A stretch of 64,000 nt of DNA. Source: Sipunculus nudus. Its lineage: Eukaryota; Annelida; Sipuncula; Golfingiida; Sipunculidae. The stretch spans positions 39,389,956-39,453,955 of the forward strand of contig CM049318.1 of NCBI GenBank assembly GCA_026874595.1, read 5' to 3'. This document shows, piece by piece, positions 47,320 to 58,130 of the stretch; the first letter of the stretch is position 1, and each line of letters starts with the position of its first letter. The notes below the pieces were generated by a model. That model searched no databases, had not been told where the DNA came from, and saw nothing but the letters and a program-made list of their open reading frames with translations. The position numbers and the translations under genes were made by a program.

Positions 47320-47680
47320 CTAAAAAAAAAAAAAATTGCAAGGCTTGTATTCAACATCCTATTCAAATTCAAGAGAAAAGTCATAATCAGATAAGTGTCC
47401 TATTTTTGAATACGCAGATGCAAACTTTAAGGTTTCTACATTTTTATCCGCAGAAAATTCTAATTAGAAATTAATTTAAAAATTACAGTTAGCAACGAAC
47501 GAACGTACCCTTTCTGGCCAGTTTACTGAGTGACGATGATCACAGGCTACCAAGGACAGGTTGACAAGAGTCGATAATATGAAGGCATTTTGTCACCTCC
47601 GTCCAATAGATGCGTGTATGTTTTCACCAGTTCACGCTGATTGGTTCAGGATTGCTTAAGCCATATCGTGAAGTCTTGAC
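47320..47680. promoter_or_regulatory. Shared bidirectional promoter region of the two GTPase-fold genes
   Basis: Only 392 bp separate the two opposite start codons. Within it are CCAAT in forward orientation (47603-47607) and reverse orientation (47640-47644), no TATA box, and room for the non-coding first exon of the minus-strand gene. Promoter function is inferred from the layout. Confidence 0.5.
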
Positions 47681-47753
47681 ATGAATATTTACCTGGAATC
47701 TCGGCTACTTATCGGATCACACACGCCTGTCCAGCCACATTCGTGCATTGGAG
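47681..47753 (+). CDS. Pseudo-GTPase gene exon 1 (residues 1-24)
   Basis: ATG at 47681 in the context TTGACATGA; reads MNIYLESRLLIGSHTPVQP then HSCIG; donor TTGGAG/GTAAAC, phase 1. The start is the first ATG that gives a frame continuing into exon 2. Confidence 0.7.
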
Positions 47754-49364
47754 GTAAACATTTATTCTTTCATTCAAACAAGGCAGCGAAAGATATTAAC
47801 TATCAAAAACGCTTACTGAAACATAATTCTTTCAAATACGTATGTTTTAATCTATTTAACATATCTGCAAATACCCACATTGCTTCGCTGATGCTTGGTA
47901 ATATTTTAAAAGGTTGTTCGCATAATGCAAAGAGAAAGTTCTGTTAAGACATGCTGTTAAGCATTTGCGGTCTAATTAATTTGTCTACTGTCTACCATAA
48001 AACTGTCTAATACTGTATGTCACTATAATCCATTTACGGTCAAGGGCATTTTCTCTTGTATGGAAAGGAAACTCATTGGCATGGCATGTAAACAAGGTAT
48101 TCAATATAAATAATATATTGTTGATAGATCTAAAGGCTTACATGATGCAACTAATTCTAAGAACAGTGTGTTTTGAATAGGCGTTAAAGCTTATTTAAAC
48201 TTTTTTTATCCTCTAATGAACCTGGGATATTACTTTAGTTTTCAGCCGAATGATAATTCATTAACGGACACTTAGTGTCTTTGTATAAACCCACGAAGAA
48301 AGACTTACATTCCTTGAATATAGATAGTCTCATTTGTTCGTAAGGAAATTTAAAACGTTGATAAAAGTTTACATAGTCGCTTCATGTTATATCTAAGTAA
48401 AACTCTTTTAACGTTTGTTTCAATAGATACTTTCAACAAGGTTACGGGAAAAGATGAAGAAAAAAGCAGAAACGAAAATCCTAAACCAGTTAAGAAGGTT
48501 TTGGTACCTGACTGGAAGACTATCAAAAATTACTTGCGTAAGTTCCTCATTACCCACAAATAAGTATTACATGTTAATAAATAAAAACAATTTGCCACGT
48601 GTTTAAATAAATTTATTCAAAATGTAATCGTTTTCTTCAATTATAAACTTATCTGTTACAGCATTTATTGGAAAATACGAAGACAGTCAAAAGAAAACTA
48701 ATGCAGGTGAGGCGCTGCACAGGTATACCGTATATAAAACATATAATTTTTATATAACTATAGAATAGATCTAATAAATTGAGTAAGATGTGAGGTGGAT
48801 GTTAAATCATCTGTTACCCTCTTTATCAACAAAAGTAGTGACCGGCAATTACTTGATTTCGATATGATTTCTGTGTCATTTTTTATGGGGTGATTATTCA
48901 TTGGACACAACGGTCATCCGTTTGTAGTGTGAAATCACCCCTTGGTAGGCGTAACATTTCTCGTGACTGTTCCATAAAGCAGGGGAAAGCTACTCATCTC
49001 TCGTCAAGGAAACGCACCCACGGAGTGCCGCGGCCTGGGTTAGGGTATAGTGGGCCGTTAATGGGATCTACCGTATCTACTTTTCCCTCCCCGTGATCTC
49101 TTTGAATCTGGATTAAGGCAAGACCAGGCTGAGATATAAAGCTCCAGGATATAAATAGTGGGGTTGCCTTGCTTGGTCTAGGGCTTAACTTGCTTATAAG
49201 TTCATGCTTGTCAGTTCCAAGTAACGCTTGTCTAAACAAACGGTACAAAGTGGTACGTTGAGTCTGCTTCAGGATTGTTGGACAGACCCAGTAGGAATTC
49301 TATACAAATAGGTGGATAATCTATGCAAATAAACCTCACCATTGCAAGAGAATATATATATATT

Positions 49365-49405
<41 letters not shown>

Positions 49406-52400
49406 ATAGTTACAGCCGTTTGTTTTCTAGACCTAACCAAAGGATTTGATACTATAAATCTTATAAATATATTAGTAAAATTTCATACATTTGGTTCTGC
49501 TAGTAACACAGTGGTCTGGTTTCATTTATATCTTCATAATCGGTTACAGATAGTAAACTACAATAATAATCTATCTAGCCCTGCAGTTGTGAAACTCTAT
49601 AGGTATCTCTCAGGGTACGATATACAGGGGTCAATTCAGTTTTTAATATACATAAATTATCTTCCAGCTGTGCTAAATACCGCCATTGAAAATGCTGATG
49701 AAGCTGAGATTACATTACAGTGTACTGTAGATCAAGTAACAAATTAACCTGGTAAAAAGGCCTACTCACTCTAATTTTGAATAAATGTATAATTATAATA
49801 AATTCTAAAATCGATTTTATTATCAGAAACTTCAGATATCAATATTGGATTCAACTTTCCCTCGCTCTGATGAGACTGATTTACTTGGCCTGGTAATAAA
49901 TGCTAATTTATCCAGGAGTCCACATGTTAACCCATTATGCAAAAAATATCGAAAGACAGTTCTTTACCGTATATCAAGCTTACCTTTTCTGAAACCAATG
50001 ACCAAGGTTTATGCCACAATCATTCAACCGCATATTGAATATGCCCTTAGTACCTGGGCATCTAAGCATCTGTTCTTTATCGTCTACTAACAATATGGTA
50101 CAACGGAAACTAAACAGAGCTACCCGAATTATTACAAAAAACTACGATAGAAAATGTAAATTCCATGATGCTAGTAAGTGAACTGGGATGGATGAATGTA
50201 CATCACCGCTGTACATATTCTATGGAAGTGCTAAATGTATAAATGTGTTTGCTTAACGGTACAGAAGGGAATAGTTTTCTTTTTGTTCATGAAGCTTACA
50301 ATAATGGCACTCGAGCTGCTGTGAGTTACAATTTAGTCGTTTCTAAACCTAAATATTTGAAAACGTCTTCACTATTTGCTGAGCCAAAAGTCTGGAATAA
50401 GTTATCCTGTGAACTTAGATCGGCCACATTATGTGCTTCTTTCAAGAAAAGAATTAATTGAGAAATTTTAGAGAATTTATCGGCTACATGACATTGTATA
50501 CAATTCCATATCTTTGCGTTTCTGTGTGTAGCACTCTTTTCACTTAGCATTCATTGATCTAAGAAGTCTACGTCAAGTCTATCAATGCAACGGAAGACTG
50601 TATTATAATTGTTTCTTTCCTCACATTACAGATATATACAGACTCTTACATTTTAGTACTCTGCTGAAATTAGTATAAATATGATATATATAAATGTGCT
50701 TGCATTTTTTAGGAATTACATGATTATAATGTTCATATTTTATACTCCCTGCCATGGTATATTATGAATGTATTGTATTGATATTTTATTAAAAATATGT
50801 TTTTACTGGTAAATGGTACAGGACACCAAGGTATAGACGAGATTGAATTTAGCTAATTGGTTTATTACCCTGCCTAAATATGATGTAATTAGATAAATAA
50901 AAAAAATGTTGGTGTAAACTTGTACAATCGAACATGAAATAAATGTGAGTTTACATACATAGCACTTGCCAATAGTTGGCAGAATATTAGGGGGGGGCGC
51001 CTCTCTGTGCCCCCTATGCATACGCCCCTGTTTTTGATGATGCTTGCTGGTCTGGGTTTGGCAGGTGTTCAGCCTAGATCCCGTTAAACTTTATACTAAG
51101 CTGTTATTGGTATTTGCAGACGGAGCACGTGTCATCTATCAAGAAGCATGCAACCCCTTAAGTTGACTGATTTGAACTCGAGGCAATATTTCATTTTGTA
51201 TTTATAGATGCCCTAGAGCACCATCGGTTGGATGTGAGCAATTCAGAAAGTGGAAGCTTGGGGACAATAAGGGCTGTTACGGGTAATTATTAGCTTTGAT
51301 GCCCTAAGACTTAATCCGGAACAACATTATATAAGACATTGTTGAAACAATATTGAAAGTTACTGTTTTTTCAAAGTGCTAATTTTAAACAACTTAAGGA
51401 GGATGTCTCTTTAAATACTGCCATATTGATTAAATACTAAAATACACCTTTCGTTTGCTAAACTAATGACACTGCTTGTGTTACGTATTTATACTGGCAT
51501 TCAAAAAATTTCATCTATCATGCATTATATGGATCCTTTACCATGAAGGTTAAATGAAAACACCTTGATACTATCATTCCTAAGGTTACTCACAATTTTC
51601 TTTAACCAAATAGTTTGGGTAATGGGATTGGAACCAGAAAACCAGGAATCTATCATCAGATCTTTCCATAACTGGGACAAAACAAGGTCTTCCAGCTCAA
51701 GCAAAGAAGGAATATTTTATCCAATATCAGAATTACCGATACGCTTGCTTAAGCGGTCCCTTAAGGAATTAGGAGAAGAACGGTATGTATATATGTATGA
51801 GTGTAAAATAAAATCAAATTGAATATTGTATATATACAGGAATACTAACCGCCAAATATGCTGACTCAAACAATGTTTATAATAACCTGATTTCATTTTA
51901 GGTCGCTACTCTCTGAACTAAACAGTTTATTTCTAGTTTTATTCATGGTGAAATCCAGAGAATCTATTCGATACTCAAACGTCTGTGTAAATAAACTTAA
52001 ACAATATGTACCTGGTCGCAAAATATTTCTTGTTGGAACGAAAACGCCAACACAATCTGCAGTGAAGGACATCCATTCGCTTCTTGAAATTCTTGAACGT
52101 AAGTTCACCAGTACAAAATATTCACTTACGAAATTCATCAGAGTATTTATTTAATAGTTACAGTTTTTATGATTTATAATTCTATTTAATTAAACTTACT
52201 TTTTTAAAGATGTGAATGACGGTGTGAAATATAACGTGATAAGCTTCGAGAGAACAATCACCGTTGACACAGTGATCTCCGATATTATTGACGGTAAGGG
52301 ATCCTTATGTCTTACGCATAGTCAAACATTATTGTTAAATAAATCAACCTTTCTGTGTTGTGATTCAAATATTGTATTACCAAAACCAAAAGAAAACATT

Positions 52401-52505
52401 TTACCTGATAGGTCTTAGCAAAACATAATATTTTTACGATACAAATGTTTAATATTCAAATTTTTAACAACATGCATTTCAGCGGCAAAGGAAGGGCTCG
52501 CATAA
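47681..52505 (+). CDS. Probable Ras/Rho-fold pseudo-GTPase, eight exons, 258 aa
   Basis: Exons 47681-47753, 48427-48537, 48662-48706, 51208-51282, 51614-51782, 51902-52098, 52210-52293 and 52483-52505 all join in phase with GT-AG borders (777 bases with stop). Residues 1-95 are low-complexity and charged. From residue 98 the order of elements follows a small GTPase: AVTVWVMG (strand 1), GLEPENQES (106-114, where a P-loop GxxxxGKS is expected), LNSLFLVLFMVKSRESI (as in Rho strand 4), YVPGRKIFLVGTKTP (193-207, where Rho has VGTKLD) and GVKYNVISFE (228-237, as the G5 strand), then a closing helix. No DxxG is seen. It is therefore likely to keep the fold but not bind or hydrolyse GTP normally. 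Role unknown. The Rho-like assignment is by eye. The 3' end may vary; see the exon candidates at 54.3-55.4 kb. Confidence 0.75.
48427..48537 (+). CDS. Pseudo-GTPase gene exon 2
   Basis: Acceptor TTTCAATAG and donor TTGC/GTAAGT. Charged segment TFNKVTGKDEEKSRNEN and VLVPDWKTIKNYL. Confidence 0.75.
48662..48706 (+). CDS. Pseudo-GTPase gene exon 3 (45 bases)
   Basis: Acceptor CTGTTACAG and donor TGCAG/GTGAGG. Reads FIGKYEDSQKKTNA. The exon length is a multiple of three, so it could be skipped without changing frame. Confidence 0.75.
48880..49300 (+). other. Intronic stretch with a TATA-like box
   Basis: A GC-richer stretch with TATAAATAG at 49150-49158 and a following pyrimidine-rich region. 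It could be a remnant promoter or LTR of a mobile element, but no boundaries were found. Confidence 0.2.
49349..49403. repeat. (AT)n microsatellite
   Basis: About 50 bp of AT directly before the reverse-transcriptase fragment, in the intron between exons 3 and 4 of the pseudo-GTPase gene. Confidence 0.95.
49415..50463 (+). mobile_element. Non-LTR retrotransposon reverse-transcriptase fragment (jockey/CR1-like), degenerate
   Basis: Sense-oriented inside an intron of the pseudo-GTPase gene. Recognisable blocks: VCFLDLTKGFDTIN (the D-containing palm motif), FHLYLHNRLQIV, FLIYINYLPA, DLLGLVINANLSRSPHV, IIQPHIEYALSTWAS, and the tail pattern LFAEPKVWNKLSCELRSATL with FKKRIN. The catalytic YADD block is missing and there are several frame breaks, so it is dead. 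Confidence 0.8.
50990..51031 (-). mobile_element. hAT-like terminal fragment (CAGGGGCGTAT end)
   Basis: On the minus strand: CAGGGGCGTATGCATAGG then a G-rich block. Related to the fragment at 4960-5005. Confidence 0.35.
51208..51282 (+). CDS. Pseudo-GTPase gene exon 4 (75 bases)
   Basis: Acceptor TATTTATAG and donor TTACGG/GTAATT. Reads ALEHHRLDVSNSESGSLG then TIRAVT, ending in the first beta strand. Also a multiple of three. Confidence 0.75.
51614..51782 (+). CDS. Pseudo-GTPase gene exon 5 (degenerate P-loop)
   Basis: Acceptor ACCAAATAG and donor GAACG/GTATGT. Reads WVMGLEPENQESIIRSFHNW, a serine-rich loop and LPIRLLKRSLKELGEE. Confidence 0.8.
51902..52098 (+). CDS. Pseudo-GTPase gene exon 6 (Rho-like core with VGTKTP)
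   Basis: Acceptor TTCATTTTAG and donor TTGAAC/GTAAGT. Carries LFLVLFMVKSRESI, VNKLKQYVPGRKIFLVGTKT and AVKDIHSLLEILE, the segment that most closely resembles Rho GTPases. Confidence 0.82.
52210..52293 (+). CDS. Pseudo-GTPase gene exon 7
   Basis: Acceptor TTTTTAAAG and donor GACG/GTAAGG. Reads VNDGVKYNVISFERTITV then DTVISDIID. Confidence 0.8.
52483..52505 (+). CDS. Pseudo-GTPase gene exon 8 (stop)
   Basis: Acceptor CATGCATTTCAG; reads AKEGLA and TAA at 52503-52505. Continues the C-terminal helix. A candidate poly(A) signal AATAAA lies at 53212-53217. Confidence 0.6.
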
Positions 52506-52519
52506 GGACAAAAAGGACC

Positions 52520-53810
52520 AGTTACAGTATATTTATGGTTTTCAATGCATTTCCCCACAAACTGTTATGTTTGCACTATAGCGTGTGAAAGGCAGATTTC
52601 ATTGGATCGGAACTGAGTGTAAATTTGGGGTGTATTTTCCTACTTACAGTGAAGAAATTTCCTTCTGCTTGTCATTTATTTTTACGTCCATTAAGACTCT
52701 AAATACTTTATTGAAGACTTACAATATCATTTATTGAATATAGAGTGATTCTATGTTGGATAGAACGGTGTCAATTATGAAGTAACCCATTGTAAGGTTA
52801 TGTTGAACTTAGGAAGTGTCGAGACATTATAGAATTATGTTATCCTTATCTGCTTTAATCAATTAAATTATAGTTATAAAATTATAATTTAGATTAAATT
52901 ATAGGCATTGATGCAACAATACGCGGGTCGGATAGCAGCCATAATTGTTTATTACCGTAAACATATGTACTCACAGATCCCAGTCTTAGGGTGGCGACAT
53001 CTATATATTGCCACCGGTACTTAAATTTTCTGCATGATGTCGGTTGAATGTATTCTTTATTAATGGTTGATTATCACTGATAATGAGGACATATTAGCTG
53101 TAAACCGTAATTGTGATGGATGATACCAAGTTTGAAGCAACAAAGATATGTTCATTTTCAGTTGTTTTTTGTTTAGGTGTGATATAAATTTGTTAAAATA
53201 TGTTTTATGTTAATAAAGAACCAGCACAGGGGTTGAATCAAAGTATTCTATTCTTTTTAACCAGTGGTATGTTTTCCTTCTCGTGTATGTGTGTGTTTGG
53301 GAAAATTATGATTCTAGAAAAGTCAATGGATCAACGTCATTAGATGCAGCATATGTCACTTTTTTCTGCTACTTGTCCCTAACATTCAAGTACAAATCCC
53401 CACGGAAAAAAAATCGAATACTGAAATTTATCTAAATTACCCAGTATACGCCTACTAATGTGATAAAATCATCCGTGCACAAATTGAAGGTGGATCCATC
53501 ATTTTCAATAATGGTCATACATAGTGGTCATAGCTGGATCCGCCTCCTTGGTAAAATACAAACAGTTATGATTGCATGCTATACACATAAATGTGCTTTC
53601 ATTGAGAAAAATACACACAAAACCCTATTTATTACTGGCCACTGCAAGATACACCCGTGATTATATGTTTATAGTGATTACAAAACTAAAAAATAACTGC
53701 AGATGCATAGACAAACACCTAAAATATGGAAAGTATACGAAAAGCGCAACCCAGGGGGAAATATTTAATACACGGTGGATTTCCTGAAGTCTGATAATCT
53801 ACGTATGTAG
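52520..53810. other. Downstream region of the pseudo-GTPase gene
   Basis: Contains AATAAA at 53212-53217; otherwise no supported feature. Confidence 0.4.
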
Positions 53811-53814
53811 TTAA

Positions 53815-54169
53815 GGCCGAAAAAATAAAAGGTATGGTTCTCAGGCACCGCCCGCGTCAATTTTAAACCCCCGTATCAAACATTTTATTTAGATTTTCAA
53901 TAGAAATTTACCAATCGCGAACCCCAGCTGCTCGGAAATTTCTTTCAAGAAGATAAAATCATACAATTTTGTTAAAATTTCCTTTGTTATGTAGTGCTTT
54001 TACTTGTTTAGCAATATAAATCTGTTATAATCTTGCTTTTCCCTTATCATTTGACATTTTTATCGAAACATACAAAAAAAAATAAAAATGAAAAAAAAAA
54101 AAAAAAAACGCCCGCCTGCATTGATTTCGGAAAAAAAGTGCCTGAGAACCAACCCTTATTTTTTTGGCC
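53815..54169. mobile_element. Harbinger-like MITE, copy 2 (complete)
   Basis: GGCCGAAAAAATAAAAGGTA at the left and TTATTTTTTTGGCC at the right, with GGTTCTCAGGCAC/GTGCCTGAGAACC just inside. TAA flanks both ends (53812-53814, 54170-54172). 355 bp, with the same GCCCGC blocks and A-tracts as copy 1 at 21790. Confidence 0.82.
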
Positions 54170-54264
54170 TAATACATCTTAACTGGAAGACGCAGGACCT
54201 GAACGGTAAACATGACGTACAGCGCCTGCATTCCGTGTACTGAAGGCTGAGTCTGTGTTTACAG

Positions 54265-55398
54265 GAGACAACCTGTTCTTCTTTTTTGATACTGGCACCT
54301 TAAATATGTTCCCTTTGGTGAGTTTCACAACTCTTTAACTAAATGCAAATCACATATAACGTTATTAGTATTCAAATGCAAAACAACTCGACTCCACAAG
54401 GAAGATGTGTGATAATAAAAAAAAACAAGAATAAATTGTGCGCTTGTGATCTGACCTTTTTTATACTCTCTTAAGCTTCTGCAGTCATGTACAAAGTATG
54501 TTATGTGCAAAACAATCAATTTATAAAATACTCTTGGTACAGTGGTTACACGTCTTTACTATAAAATTTAAATTAAACCAGTGCAACATTTGATAGTCAG
54601 ACATTAAGATTACTATTCAAGGGCGTTGTATGTGGCCATATGGGCGGATCAATTGAAAAAGTATTAAAATGTAAGCTTCAGCAAGGGTGCTGTCACAAAA
54701 AGTAGACCATGCTTGCTTAATGTAATAAACGGTGAGCATTGAAATCAAGGTCGCCCCTCTCTAGTGTGTATAGTATTTGTATTCAGTAATAAAGGGGTTT
54801 ATTTTATATTAGTGTTTCTCGATGACTCGTTAAAGGAATACAATAGTGCTTTTTGCAGCAACTATATTACAACCTATGTATAAAGACTCATTTTTGTCCA
54901 AAAACCCCTGTAATAAAATCCTTTAGGTTGTCAATGTAAATGCAACAATAGAAGGTTCTCGAGAGATCCCATTGAGGAAAGTCAATATGAGGTATTACTC
55001 AATTAGTAGTATTTCACCATATGGAGAGAGCTTAAGATCTGAAATTCCAACCAAGCAATAAGCTGGAGACTATTACAATCGAATAATGGTATGAATATAG
55101 TTACTTTCTTTTTTATTTGTAAATCAGCAGTATAAATAAGATAAGGTGTAATTCTGAGGTTTCAGCGTTTAGTATGTGTTAAGTTTACGAAATGGTATAT
55201 TATTTCAATTATCGGCATAATGTATCATGGTAAAATAATCAATTTTCAGGTCATTTTCATGTGATTACGATGTAATTGCGAGGTAACGTAAAAAGTAATG
55301 TGTTGACTATAGTTTAATTCTGTGTTTCTCAGGACAATGGCATAACAATCGTGGTGTTAGAAACTCTGCAGAGCCTAATTAGTGACTCTATCAGAAGG
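54265..55398 (+). CDS. Possible extra exons downstream of the pseudo-GTPase gene
   Basis: Three exon-like frames: 54265-54317 (acceptor TGTTTACAG, donor TTTG/GTGAGT, reading DNLFFFFDTGTLNMFPL), 54927-54980 or 54991 (VVNVNATIEGSREIPLRK) and about 55334-55398 (acceptor TTTCTCAG, DNGITIVVLETLQSLISDSI). The first accepts phase 1, which is exactly what exon 7 of the pseudo-GTPase gene (ending 52293) supplies, so they may form an alternative C-terminus. The middle border is weak. No domain recognised. Confidence 0.25.
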
Positions 55399-56034
55399 TT
55401 TGTAAATTCTCATACATTTTGATAATTTAGTTTCAGAGAGCTCAGTATGTAATAAACTACAATAAGGGCAGTCGACAAGGGAATAAAGGAATCCGCCAAT
55501 TCACGGAGGCATGGTTAAATTGGGGCAGGGTATCTCTCCTGACGTGGCACCCCACCGAATTAGTGGATCAAAGATGTCAAGTATCGCAAAAAACCAAAAC
55601 CAAAATGATATGAAATTATTTGTCCATTATTAAGTCATTTGTACACGATAATGGGATTCTAGATGTATGAACCAGCACAAAGTCAAGGCGATACGATAAA
55701 CCATTCCAGAGATAAATGAATATATGTACTTTGGTTGCTTTTGGTTGGAGGCTGTAGTTTCTAGGACTGAAGGCTGAGTCTGTGTATTCTGAATAACTGG
55801 GAAAAGGAATAGATAAAATGAGAGGTGTTACGGCCGAAGGGGGGGGGGGGGGGGCTCCCTCTGGATCCCAAACTGGTAAGCGGATTAGGTCTTTTGAAAA
55901 TAGATGGTTGTTGTTACCCATATGAAGTTACAAGCCCAGCAATCCCGCCTGTTATCAAATTAACCAACAGATGGCAGCAGCAACATGAGTTCACCAGGCT
56001 GATGCACGATATATATGCACGATAAAAAATTGTA

Positions 56035-56136
56035 TTTTCATGAAACATCCAGAAAAAAGGTCAAAAATAAAATACCGCCTGCTCGCACTGATTTCTGAAA
56101 AAAGTGCCTGAGAACCATACCTTAATTTTTTTGGCC
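56035..56136. mobile_element. Harbinger-like MITE, copy 3 (3' half only)
   Basis: CAAAAATAAAATACCGCCTG, GATTTCTGAAAAAAGTGCCTG and AGAACCATACC...TTTTTTGGCC match the right half of copy 1. TTA follows, consistent with the TWA target. Confidence 0.7.
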
Positions 56137-56274
56137 TTAGGTTGATAATTTCTCTTATTTACAAATAAATCTGATAGCTTAGATTTCTTAAATTTGATTG
56201 TTTAGGGTTACTTCCCATTCAATATCAAATGAACGGGTAATTTGAGCTTTACGTATTGCAAGTAAGAATAGGGT

Positions 56275-57095
56275 CCAATTGCCCAATTAGGGGTAGACTC
56301 TGAAATGTTTTTTCAGGTTAGGCAATTTCTGACAAAAAGACCCGTGCCCATGACTAGTGGCACCACTTGATTCTATATTTACTTGTTTTACCTTCACTGA
56401 CTATAAATCTTCTCTAATATAGCTCTTAACCTTTGTCCGTATTCCTTCTGGTACAGATTGTAACTGTTGAAGCAAGAAAATTTAGACTTTACATCCAAGC
56501 AATTCCTGCCCAAATATCCTATTCTGGGGGGGGGGGGGGGACTTATGAGACCCATAGCTAAAAGAATAGGGGTAACAGAGACCTAATTTCACGTGTCCAA
56601 GGAGATTTTTTATGGACCTCCCTAGATGTCAAGTTAGAAGATTCCAGGTCGAGCAGTTACAATTTGTGCCCTGTTAACATTTGATAGCTTCTTTGAAGAT
56701 CTCAAAAATAGAAAAAAAATCGACAAAATTTGAAAATATACAGGTGGCGCCACCAGTTTACAGGAACTGATGGAGCACTCTACGATCAATATTCATGCAA
56801 ATAATCATGGTGATCAATGCAATAGTTATTCTGATACTTGAGCTTTTGTATCAAATTCTTGATTATTCTGGGGGGGGGGGGGGACTTACAAGACCCATAG
56901 CTCTAAGAATATGGGTAACAGAGACCTAATTTCAGGTTTTTATGAACCTCCCAGGATGACAAGTTACAAGATTCCAGGTACAGCGGTAACGATTTGTGTC
57001 CTGTTAACGGACAGTCAGACGGACGGCCGGACGGACGACGGACAAAGAGTGATCGCTATAGCTCAGATAACTTTCAGTCAGCTGAGCTAAAAAAA
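56275..57095 (-). mobile_element. Inverted copy of the 16-kb element family (two repeat units and one end)
   Basis: On the minus strand the same hairpin end (TAGCTCAGCTGAC...) starts at about 57090, followed by GTCCGTC-rich sequence and units with GGACACAAATCGTTACC and GGGCACAAATTGTAAC. The plus-strand markers TGTGTCCTGTTAAC and TGTGCCCTGTTAAC mark the units. G13-15 tracts are present at about 56526 and 56870. The far end was not found. Confidence 0.6.
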
Positions 57096-57170
57096 AAATG
57101 AACCAAAGTTTGTAAAGTTAAGAGTTGACAACGTTAAGAGGAAAATAGGATTTTTGAAGTGTTTCGAAGT

Positions 57171-58130
57171 GACAGACATACTGACAAAGTGACACAAAGC
57201 TGAGACCAGATGACTTGACCAAATTATGAAGAAGACATAGAGGAAGAACATAAGCTATATTTTATGTGATTAATGTGTATACTTTTGGAGATATGGCCAA
57301 AAAGATGTTGTATGTTGTAGTGTTTCAAGAACAGCATCCATAGCGACTTTACACGAAAATGAAAATCACCTTCGAGATATTAGGTATTTGACATAAGATG
57401 TTCCTGCAAAGCTGAGCCTGAAGAATGCTAAATGTATGACGCAAGAACCAGCAAGCAGGCGAAATGGAGAACAACTGACAAACAGACAGACATACTGACA
57501 AAGTGACACAAGGTCGAAACCAGATGACTTGACCAAGTTATGGAAATGATGCAGAAAGAAAAAATAAGCTATTTTTAATGTACTTCAGATTTATATTTTC
57601 GGAGAAATGGCCCAACAAGGTTTGTTGTAGTGTTTTGAGTGCATCGGCCTCTAGTGGCCATATCCCGACACTGCAATATCGCTTTCGAGCTATTAGTGCA
57701 AGACATAAAATGTACTAGTTTCAAAAGGATTCCTGTAAAACTGTGGCCTTAAGGGTGCTATATGTAAGACACAAAAAATCAACAAGAAGGCGAAACTGAG
57801 GACAACTGACAGACATACTGATTAAGTGACACAAAGTTGAGAAAAGAGGACTAAACGATGTTTTGGAGACGACACAGAGGAAGAAAATAAGCTATAGTTT
57901 ATGTAATTTAGGTTTATACTTTTGGAGATATGCTTTAAAAATGACATTTTGTAGTGTTTGGTATGCAACGCCCCTTTTCTTTTTTCTTCCTAAACTGCAA
58001 AATCACTTTCTTTCGAGATTAAAGTGCAAGATATAAGATGTATCAGTTTCAAAAGGTGGCCTGTAGAATGTTATATATAAGACACAAGAACCAGCAAGAA
58101 GGCGAAATTGAGGACAACTGACAGACAGAC
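57171..58130. repeat. Tandem array, three units of ~316 bp
   Basis: Units start with GACAGACATACTGAYAAGTG-like sequence at 57171, 57485 and 57808, with a partial fourth at 58120 (periods 314, 323, 312). Each holds GAAGAAAATAAGCTAT, TTTGGAGATATGGC and AACCAGCAAGAAGGCGAAA. Non-coding. Confidence 0.8.

Noticed and set aside
49150-49158. Independent promoter in the pseudo-GTPase intron
   Set aside because: Only a TATA-like match; no leader, frame or LTR boundary could be tied to it.
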